Source: Diaporthe sp. PMI_573
Taxonomy: Eukaryota > Ascomycota > Sordariomycetes > Diaporthales > Diaporthaceae
Direction of reading: 5' to 3'
Assembly: GCA_021399435.1 (NCBI GenBank)
Contig: JAJTUP010000006.1
Span: 620,001-684,000 of the forward strand
DNA: 64,000 nt
This document shows positions 55,350 through 64,000 of this stretch, one piece after another (position 1 is the first letter of the stretch; the number at the start of each line of letters is the position of its first letter). Under the pieces are notes generated by a model that was given only the letters and a program-made list of their open reading frames with translations, had not been told where the DNA came from and made no database searches. Made by a program: the position numbers and the translations under genes.

Positions 55350-58033
55350 CCGGTGCCTTGTTTGCACAGTATCGGCATGCATTAATTGGGGAGTAGTACA
55401 GTGGTAGTTTGTGCCCTTGGATTGGGGGAGGGGGGCGTTTGCGTTTGCTGGAGAGATGAATGCGGATGGAACAGTCTCAGTCCGGGTAGAAGGAAGGGTG
55501 GGTTCGGGCCAGCTCGGTTCAGACCAGGTCAGATGAGGGAGGAGTTCAGTCCCCGTCTCGTCGTCCAGGTGCAGTGAGTGAGTAGATGCTGTTCCGGTGG
55601 TGGCATCAAATCGGGGAGTGCCGGTGGTGAGACAGTGCCAGTCTCGAGGTCAAGGCGGAGGGGGAGAAGGGACGAAGGGAGGGATCGTGCCGTGTTGCGT
55701 CTTGGTTCTTCGGGGTCGCACAGGGCGAAGAGTCGATATTTGGATCGCCGCGCGGCTCATCTCAGGGCTGGGGGAGGTGTCGTGTAAGAAGTGAGCCCAT
55801 TGAGCCTCGAAAAAAGAAACCGTGGAACACAAAAGGTGCTTTTGTCACAGCCGCTCCCGCAGCAAGAGTGAGACATTTGAGGCGCGGGACGGGCAGGGCA
55901 GCCTATGAGCGGGCGTGGTCGTCCAGGCAGGTGCATGGCGCACGCAGAGCTAACAAGGCTCTTTCCTTCTTTTCCTCTTTTCCTGGTCTCGACCCGTGTC
56001 TTTGATCCGATGGTCCTTCTGAGGCAGGATCCCCCCTGCATCAGCACTCGACTCTGCTTGGGCGTTGGTTTTCCCCCCTCCAAAAGAGGCGTGCATTAGC
56101 GCTGTCTGGGGAAATTTGGGGTTCTATTGGGTACTGCCAGACTGGGGCAGGTGGGTGGCCTCGAGAGCGTTTTTCCCTCGTGTGCCTTGTCTGGCCTGGC
56201 TGGCTTGTCACGCTTGTGTGTGGGCTGGTGTGTCAAGGTTTCCCGGGGTAAAATGATAAAATGATAGAATGATAGCACGATGGGGACTGCTAACCATTAC
56301 TGACCTATCGTCATCAAATATCCCGATGATCCCGAGCTGCTGGGACCATGCATTGGTGGACTGGCCGATTGATCCCACATGCCACCGGCTCCTCTATTGC
56401 GGGGACCCTTGGAGCTTCTTTTCTTGCCTGTCTCTGCTGTCGTCGTCCCTCTCTCTCCTTCTCCTTCTGCTTCGGATCCCGGCCCCAGCGCATTCAAGTC
56501 CATACCCGGCATAACCCGCCTTCGGGTGCTCACCCATTAACTCTCACTTACACGGTCGCACGGTGTCACTCTGCTGTCCGACTCGGTCATTTGCAAACAC
56601 GAACAAGAAAGGTTGAGCTTGGGAGAGAAGGAATCATGGCCCTTGGCATCGGCCACCAACAATAACCAAACCCCTCCTAGCGGCTTGGGACACCCTGCTC
56701 GCCCTGGCTGCCTGGTCAGCAAACCTGCCCTGCTCGCCTGCCAGGCCTACTCAGCTGCTTCCATCAGACAACCGTGGGTTATGCGACCAGTCGGCTGGCT
56801 GTCAGAGCAGGCTGGAATGACTGGCATGGCTGGCCACGCTGGGTGGCGGCGACAAGTGACGGACACTCACCAACCGCAGGATCAATCGGTCCATTGGACT
56901 AGGACGACTAGGCCAGTTGAGGCGGCTCGACGAATAGCATCAGCCACGGGCCCATCGGCCCATCACAGGGGTACCCATCATACCCATCCGTGCCATCATC
57001 ATTCACTCATTCCTTGCCCATGCGGCCTGGTCCAGTCTTCTCCCGACCAGTCATGGCGAAATCCGGGAGAGACTGCGAATTATCCGGCCGCCTACCACGC
57101 GCCCTCACCACGCAGTGCACACAATGCACGCACTTCTTTAGCCGCCCACGCTCTCCAGCCCGTCCAGCCTTTGTTTCTCTCGACCGTGCCCTCGCCGCGC
57201 GCCCTCGACCGGGAAACGGAGTCAGAGATTAAATTAGACCAGCCGCACCTGGTCCGCTTCTGGAAGGCTGGCACATGCTCGACCCGGTCTGCCGGTAAAC
57301 CATCGTTGAGAGTTGGGCCTTAGGCACCCTGCTAGTTTCGACCGGTCCCTTTCTTTATCATTGCATCTCGGCACCGAAACTGTCAAAAATGCCACCGTCG
57401 CTGCCACTGCCACTCAGCACAGACTGGCGATCGAGCACGCGTAGATCCGCACCACCAAGGACCCTTCCACCGCTGCATTGGTGCTACTCTCACTGTCTCA
57501 CCCCCGCGGCCCCAGGAGGGCGTAAGCAGAGCCCCGTGTTGACCTCGGCGCCCCGTGGTCACTCACCGCGGTGAAGACTTCCGCAAAGAGCAGGTGACTG
57601 CCCGGCGCTGCAAGTCCCCCAATCCATCGCTCAACTGACATGTCGCATCCGTCTGCCCGCTTGCTTGGGGCTGTCACACGCCGATCACATCCGACCATCA
57701 CCCAATTAGACTCATTATACAAGAGCTGACACATCCTCTCAACGTCGCAGCGGCTCCCAAGTGCTTACTCACATGTCTCACATGGCGGAACGGATCGAGA
57801 AGATCGGTTCCTGATTGAATGGCGCAACAACGGAGATACTATATCGCACAACTACAGTGTTTTAGCGAGGGTCTGAGTATTTTGAGGATGGAGTCTTAGT
57901 CATCCGTGCATTTCATGAACATCATGCGCTCCAACCAGCTCTGTAGCACCGCAGTGAGAACATGCAAGTTTTGCTAGCGGCAAAACTAAATTGACAGCAA
58001 CGAGATCAACATTGATCGTAACACTCCAACTCC
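55350..58033. other. Intergenic, 2.7 kb, no supported gene
   Basis: Promoter of the propeller gene at left, then C/T-rich stretches (56430-56480, 57370-57480) that look like regulatory or untranslated sequence. A 236-codon open frame at 56613-57323 has no recognisable features and biased low-complexity composition, so I do not call it. Confidence 0.5.
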
Positions 58034-59934
58034 TTAGAAGACAATAGCCGGGTTCTTCTCATCGTTCAAGTCGAAGTCGTATCCGCTGCGCCTGCTCCCA
58101 GGCCGGATAACGGGCGAGTTGTCCGCAGAGACTATCTCCCTCATATCAACATCATCATCCATTGGATCGTCGTATAGCATCTTGGGGTTGAACGCCACCG
58201 CACCCTTGGGCACGAACGTGCTGGCCAACACCAGCACGCAGATGATGGTGAACTGTACGCCAGCCGTGTATACCAGCCCACCCGAGATGCTCCCTCCGTC
58301 TGAGCCGCCGGTCGCGTTGTACACGCCGTCCAGGTATCTCCCTAAGAAGGTGCCGAGAATCGCGTAGGTGATGATGTAGAAAGAATAGAGAAACGCCATG
58401 ACCGCTCCCAGGGCAGAGACGTTCTTGTTCTTGGACTCGAGCCTGGCAAGACTCGCCTGGATGTACGCCGCCAGGGACACGTCGCCGGCCGCCCAGCCAA
58501 ACGAGATGGGCATGAAGGTCGCGGCGACGAGCCACGCCTGGCCGACCTGGTTGCGGGGCGGGCGCCAGAACGGGATATACCAAACTATCAGCAGGAAGAG
58601 TGAGTCCAGGCGCAGCCAGGGCATGGGCGTCTGAACATAGTTGTTGGACAGAAACACGGCCAGGGCGCCGAGGAGCTCGCCCATGTTGGAGCCGCCCACC
58701 ATGAGCTGGGACCACCCGGACTGGCCCAGGTACCGCCTGGCCACCTGGGGAGCGATGCCGTTCTCGAGGTAGCGGTGGCCGTACAGCGCGATGGCGTAGC
58801 CCGGAACGAGCCAGATGAACTTGCGCGATGTGAACAAGATCTTGGCGCCCACGCCGATGGACTCGAAGAAGAGCCAGAAGCCGCCCAACGTGGCCTTGAT
58901 GTACCCCGGCTGGTCGGCGAGCACCTGGCCCTTGGTCTTCTTCTCGTGTCCCAGGTCCGAGATGAAGAACCATGAGACGGCGCAGAGTATGAAGGCCACG
59001 GGCGTGATGATGAAGGCGCGGTTGTTGCCGAGCTGGGGGATTAGCACCAGGGCCGTCACGAATGCGCCGGTTGTGCCTGTGATCTCGTAGAAGATGTGGA
59101 CCTGTAGCTGTTGTGAGCCACGTGCTGCCAGAATTGTTGGGTGCCGTGTGATGGGCTGTCGTGTGATGAACGTACCACTGAGTCCATCCTCCTCAACTTC
59201 TGAACGTTGCCTCCGACGATGTCTCTTGGGATAATACGCCGGATCAACTCGACCATCCCGTAGGCAATACCGCACACAGCGTAGATAGGGATCATGCCGT
59301 CGGTGTTGAACTTGCCATAGTATTCAAACCTTTTCATGTCCAGTCAGGTCAGTTATATGTAATCACACGGGACTTTTCTCAGATGAACATACTTGTCATC
59401 AGGATGGTTAAGCCCCTTGTACTCCTCTGGTATCCACGAGCCCCCGGCAGCAGCATCAACGATCAACAGGATGGCGGTGAAGACGGCAAAGACGATGATG
59501 GCCCCCGAGAGCACGTTCTTTGTCGGGTATTGCTTGATCAGCGGCGCGATGATGATAGATCCTACACACTGCATGGCCTGGTTCAGACCAGTGAGCAGCC
59601 CCACCCTCTCGAACGTCTTCGAAGTCGTCCCGCTCAGGAATGCGTCGTAGTCGTATCTGTTGGTGGCCAGGGCCACTATCGATCCGTTGAAAGCCTCCAG
59701 GCCGAACTTGTATATCATGATGCCGATTATGTACAGGATAATGTTGCGCCTCTCGCTCGGCGAGAATTCTTTGAGGCCATCGATGGCCTCCTTGAATATG
59801 TTCTTCGTCATCTTGCCTGTAGCCTCGCTCCAGAATCTACCGCGCTGCGAGGGTGTAAGTTTCGGCTCTAAATACGTCTGCTGGCGGAGCACAGCGCCCC
59901 AGCTGTTATAATAAAAGAAACCACGGTATATTGT
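58034..59934 (-). CDS. Major facilitator superfamily transporter, first exon unresolved
   Basis: Exons 59934-59393, 59329-59176 and 59101-58034 join in phase. The acceptor CTCTTAG before 59934 implies a small upstream exon whose ATG and donor I could not find. Starting at the internal Met (59811) would give 546 residues. About 11-12 hydrophobic spans are visible (NIILYIIGIMIYKFGLEAF, NRAFIITPVAFILCAVSWFF, SLFLLIVWYIPFW). GLNQAMQCVGSIIIAPLIKQYPTKNVL is the MFS loop region, and GGLVYTAGVQFTIICVLVL is the last span. The tail is acidic and cytoplasmic (DDPMDDDVDMREI). RGFFYYNSWGAVLRQQTYLEP just after the 59934 acceptor suggests that the true protein starts upstream. The substrate is unknown. Confidence 0.75.
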
Positions 59935-62900
59935 CTAAGAGGGAGTCGTCAGCCGCCGCCTGATCGTGGGTCGATCGTCCGAGCAGGTGCAGGGTGGATT
60001 AACCTTAATATAAACTCCTCATAGGCCGGGGGCCGGCGGTGGTCTGCGTTTCCTGCATTGCGGCAACAAGAGGACGAACATGAATAATGACGCGCTCCCG
60101 AGCCCCATGGCCCAGGGAAAATCAGGTGGCCCGGGATGGCTTCGCGGCGTCGCAGTCAAATCAAATCAACGTCTGACCACGGATCAGACATTAGAGTTCA
60201 GGACCCAAGTGAGCCTACCTACTTGGTATTTTTTTTTCTTTCTATTTCTGTCACACACGTGTCCAGAGAAACAGTCAAGACAGAGCCACGCCCTCCCAGC
60301 GCCGGCGTGTCAGAGGTCGTCTGCTGTCTGTCCAGTATGCGCTTGCCGCGCCCAGCTGTGGCGGGGGAGACGTTGAAGCATATTCTCAGACACTGCCAAT
60401 CATTTCTCGCGGTTCCGTCCCGTGGCAAGACTGTTGGAGGTTTCGATGATCTCCAGCGGCGAGACGGGGGGTCGTAGGCTCGGGAGCCCCAAGATCTCTT
60501 GGTCCGGCGCCACTGCCGTTGAAGCAAACTGCAAAGGCTACACTACCACGGGGCATGAGGGTGCAAGCCGACATTTCGGGGTTGACCTGACTTGGCGAAC
60601 TTGGCGGGATGACTTGGCCGACGAGCTGCCCTCGGCGGCGCTCGAGCTGCCAAACTTGAGACGGTGGTTGAACGGTCAGGTAGCATTGGGGCAATGGGGG
60701 GGATGGGATGGGATGGTCGTGCCCGCTGGCAAAGAGGATACCGGATTCCGGGGATGGTCGACGCAGATATATACCTTGGCGGGGTGGCCCAAGAGCCTCC
60801 AAATGCCCGGAACGGCTGACCGAGAGGTTCTTGTCCTTCTCCCCCAAGACAGAACTTACACGTACACATTTCTAGCACCTTGGGTGCCTCGACGACGCAC
60901 GCGGCCCACTCGTTTCGGCACGTTTTCTGCCAAGTGGATTACGGTTGGAAATGTTTCACTGCTCTTTGCTGTAGATGAAGCAGTGTTTGGTTCGATGCCA
61001 AGCCGGAAAGTATCTCTGAGTTTCGGGCCTATTTGTGATGGCGGCGGCAAGGCCAAGCGCTAGGAGGATGTTTCCGATATGGAATGTGCCGTTCTTATTC
61101 ATTTAAGTCTTGGGACGCCCTTACCGCCGGCTTCTCAAAGAGTAACGATTTTGTATTGCATTCACATCGAGTGACGATTGAGTACGGCGAGGCTTTACTG
61201 ATACACAGAGCTAGACGGTAATGAAGCAGAGGCATGCATTTAATCCTGCCCACGTAAGGTATTTGCCACATTCGATGTAGTGTTAATAGTCATGTTGTCT
61301 GGTCTCGGAGCCGATGCAAGACTACCTGAGGGCTCCATGTCCAAGTGACGAGTCATTACTTAAAACCCAAGCTTCTATGAAGGAAGAAGAGGCTAGCTTG
61401 TGGCCTTCTTGGGTAAGACCGCATGACATGATTGGCGTACCGAGCCTCAAGTCCTGACCTTCTGTCTTGGCCTGCTTGGTAGCCACCGTGCCATCCTTGA
61501 GCGTGAATTTGTTCTTGTATATAACGCGCGCCAACCGATTTTCAGGTTGGGGGTGTTTTGCTACACACCACCCACTTTTATTCTCTTGGCCGCCAGTACA
61601 AATATTCTGTCTTGGATCGAACATCACATCTATAAATGCTGTTGTTCCACTTGGCAAGTATCACTTAACGTGGCGCCTATCCCGCGATCTTTTCACGATG
61701 GGCTGAATTGCTCTCGCTCACGTAATGACTTCAACTTTTCGAGAGGCTGCCTCTCATTGTGCATGCATATCACTAACGCGGGTTCCGCCGTGGCGGCTTG
61801 CCTAGCCAGCGATAAAACACGGGCGGCCGGGGAATATTGGGCTGTTGGGTAAATCGTACGTTGAAGATTCTGTATCCTCGCGATAAATGCTGTGTTGCCT
61901 GATCCTTATCAACATAAGTAAGTTCACTCCAAATGCTTTGTTCCGTAGAACATTATAGTGTCAAGAGTGAGCGGTTCCGTTGGATATAGAGTATCCATGG
62001 ATATTGGAGATTGGCAAGGGTACTGCCATTTGCAAGAGAACGAACCAATGAAAGTTTATTCTGAGGTCTACTGGAACCTCCTCTCAATAAAAGCTCACAA
62101 TCAATTTAACCAGCGAGGGCTCACAAGAAGCGGAAGCTCGGTGCCGAGTCGTTATGGATGAAATGTGTAACATTTTGAGAGACACCATCTTCGTCCGAGT
62201 TCCTCGTAGTCTCAGTCTATTACTACAATGTTAGTAAATCACTCGATTCTTAGTCCACCGATACCCAAATAGTAGGTTTCGGGCATCACCACTGCGTTCG
62301 GGATATGCCCACGGGTGCGACTGCGCGGAAAGTGAGTTCCCAAGGGTTAACACCGCAGATACGAACTCTTGGGATACAACACCCTATCCAGGTCTAGTAG
62401 ACATATATGCTTAGGTCGTGTCTGGGAGGCACCATTGCGTGCCACGTGGGTTGATGAGCAGCATTTATTCGCGCGGTCTGGCGGGAAAAATCTATCTTGA
62501 ACGATTTAAAATCTGAAATCCATGTAGCCAAGCAGCAAAAGATTTCCGAGGTTGCAACTTCCGCCGAGCCAGGAGGTCATACCAGGAAGTGTCAGGGGGA
62601 AGGGGCACAGCCCCATTATAATGCCCTCAAAAGGGCACCTCTCCTTTCCATGGCTACCTAGGTACTGCTTTATAATGCATGTTGTTCAGAATTGTCACCT
62701 CGGAAGTCATTCCCTTCCCGTTCAAGACTCTCAGACTGACTCGGGAATACAAAGCACGTGAAACTACACGGCCTTGTACACCTCGATTGTGCGGGCGAGG
62801 CTTGATCCAGCCCCTGCGGGGCTGCGTCTGGTACCCAGGAGGAGCTGAAATGACGCCGCCCTTTCGGCAAGGCTCTTTATACAGTAATTATTTACCTCGT

Positions 62901-63559
62901 CAGAAAGATGAGCATTATTGAACCGCTCTCTGTATCTAGCAGGGTACTCCAGCTCAACAACATCTTTTGTGTGATCCACACTGGGGAACTGGACCTGGCA
63001 CCAGAGCGCGGAGGCCATGGGATGCTTGCTGGCTTAATCGACATTCTCATGCGGCTTAAATCATCTCCGCCACCATTCCTTTGCATAGTATCAATCGCAA
63101 GGGACCCATTTGCAGTGGTTGTCGAAACAACTCGTGATGTGAACAGGTGAAGCGGATTTTCGGGGACAATAACCGTACTGGTTGGCATGAGAAACCTGGA
63201 GATACTGAAACGGGAATAGAAATGTGCTGCATTTCATAGGTCCTTCGCCTAGCATTTGAGTGCAAGCTAATAAATATCCATGCAATAAACAGACAAGACA
63301 TCATTGTCCCATATGTCCCATATACCCAAAGCAGCGGTTGATATCTCAGGGTTAGGGCTTACAACATAAATGCTGGGGTTAGGTTGAGGCCGTGACAAAT
63401 CCAATGTGATTTGCTCCATGGCCATGGTGTCTCCACCGCCCATCTCCGTTCTTTTGCTTCCCGGAAGCCGAGCGTCCAGACGGGCCAGACCTACAGACCG
63501 GTCGAGGGCCCGAGAATGATATGATGCCGCAATATCGTCTAGCCCAGGCTCAGCAGCCT
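59935..63559. other. Intergenic, 3.6 kb, no supported gene
   Basis: Presumably includes the missing first exon and promoter of the transporter at left (59935-60200) and the promoter of the mitochondrial-protein gene at right. Between them are only short frames; a 213-codon frame at 60422-61063 has an equally long frame opposite it and no domain. A small GCCCC-TGC-GGGGC hairpin lies near 62808-62824. Two TTAGGG-like hexamers near 63350-63385 are isolated. Confidence 0.5.
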
Positions 63560-64000
63560 ATGCGGATTGCCTCAATTGCGAGGTCGAGAAGCTGCCCCTC
63601 GCTGAGCTTCGCCTTCACTCACCGAACACAAGCAGCTCAACAACCCGGTGTCTTACCTCGGCAACGATGGAAGTCGACTAAATCTAATACACGATTTGCA
63701 CCCATCAAAGAATATAAGCCACATGTGGTGAAATCAGCGGATAAAGAGCCTCCGAAGGCTTCCGGCCAAACTCGAGCTTCGAAGCAGTTAAATGGCGCGG
63801 GCCCAGGGCGAGGTGGTGGCCGAACCCGGCTCCCCATCCCATACTACCTGGCATTGCCAGCCACCTTTATAGCCATAGCTGTTACCGTCATCTACTTCAG
63901 AGGCTCGGGAGACGATGGCGTGCCGTCTCCATATGCTACTCGCGAGGTGATGTTGCAGGCCGCCAGCGAGATCGCGGGCCTAATCGGTGTGGACAACGTG
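63560..64000 (+). CDS. Mitochondrial inner-membrane protein, probably FAD-linked D-lactate dehydrogenase-like, 3' partial
   Basis: ATG 63560 opens a frame that stays open for 147 codons to the window edge. The first ~35 residues are rich in Arg and Ser with no acidic residues (MRIASIARSRSCPSLSFAF), a mitochondrial presequence. A basic, Gly-rich segment leads to one membrane span (YYLALPATFIAIAVTVIYF, residues ~97-115). After GSGDDGVPSPYATREVML, the start of an AASEIAGLIG helix is reached. Presequence plus single anchor plus YATREVM-type opening resembles membrane-bound FAD-linked oxidases such as cytochrome-type D-lactate dehydrogenase. The diagnostic FAD-binding region is beyond the edge, so the enzyme name is tentative. 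Confidence 0.7.
   Translation, partial: MRIASIARSRSCPSLSFAFTHRTQAAQQPGVLPRQRWKSTKSNTRFAPIKEYKPHVVKSADKEPPKASGQTRASKQLNGAGPGRGGGRTRLPIPYYLALPATFIAIAVTVIYFRGSGDDGVPSPYATREVMLQAASEIAGLIGVDNV

Noticed and set aside
56613..57323. 236-codon plus-strand frame
   Set aside because: Composition is His/Pro/Arg/Ser-biased, no domain or splice context; lies in C-rich non-coding DNA.
60422..61063. 213-codon plus-strand frame and its opposite-strand partner
   Set aside because: Both strands are open to a similar extent and neither shows a recognisable domain or leader.
63345..63390. TTAGGG-like telomere hexamers
   Set aside because: Only isolated copies, not a tandem array; genes continue on both sides.
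1..64000. CRISPR arrays, prophage or bacterial operons
   Set aside because: The DNA is eukaryotic, with spliceosomal introns; no regularly spaced repeats were seen.
1..64000. Starship or other large cargo transposon explaining the HET/NACHT cluster
   Set aside because: No DUF3435 tyrosine recombinase 'captain', transposase, or long terminal repeats were recognised.

Overview
The window is nuclear DNA of a filamentous ascomycete (Pezizomycotina, most likely a Sordariomycete). The evidence is short spliceosomal introns of about 55-130 bp with GTAAGT-like donors and CAG/TAG acceptors, and gene families typical of moulds: HET, NACHT-STAND, a sedolisin, a GH6 cellulase and UNC93-type permeases. 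Neighbouring genes lie on both strands and there are no operons. I place about 19 protein genes and one tRNA. Splice sites were set by eye so that reading phases agree across each junction.

Left part (0-20 kb): a large subtilisin-like protease cut by the left edge; a C48 (Ulp1-type) cysteine protease; a very short BIR-domain protein with a basic, AT-hook-like tail; a three-exon nuclear-looking protein of unknown function; Mediator subunit Med18; a proline-rich membrane-anchored protein broken by one base in a G run; and the acetyl-CoA hydrolase/CoA transferase Ach1.

Middle (20-42 kb): an UNC93-like permease, a 4.6-kb stretch without genes, a GH6 cellulase and an S53 sedolisin (two secreted hydrolases in tandem), a triple-KH RNA-binding protein, an acidic coiled-coil protein whose last ~30 residues look copied from the neighbouring GlcG/HbpS-like (DUF336) gene, that DUF336 gene, and a major facilitator transporter.

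Right part (42-64 kb): the most interesting block, about 13 kb holding a NACHT STAND protein (NLR-like), an AAA ATPase of the DUF7025 class with a Gln-rich tail, a HET-domain protein transcribed head-to-head with the AAA gene, an intron-containing tRNA-Ala(CGC), and a beta-propeller-like protein whose N-terminal helical region resembles fungal STAND N-termini. HET and NACHT proteins act in self/non-self recognition and regulated cell death in fungi, so this is a candidate allorecognition or immune locus. A second transporter and the 5' end of a mitochondrial, membrane-anchored (probably FAD-linked) enzyme close the window.
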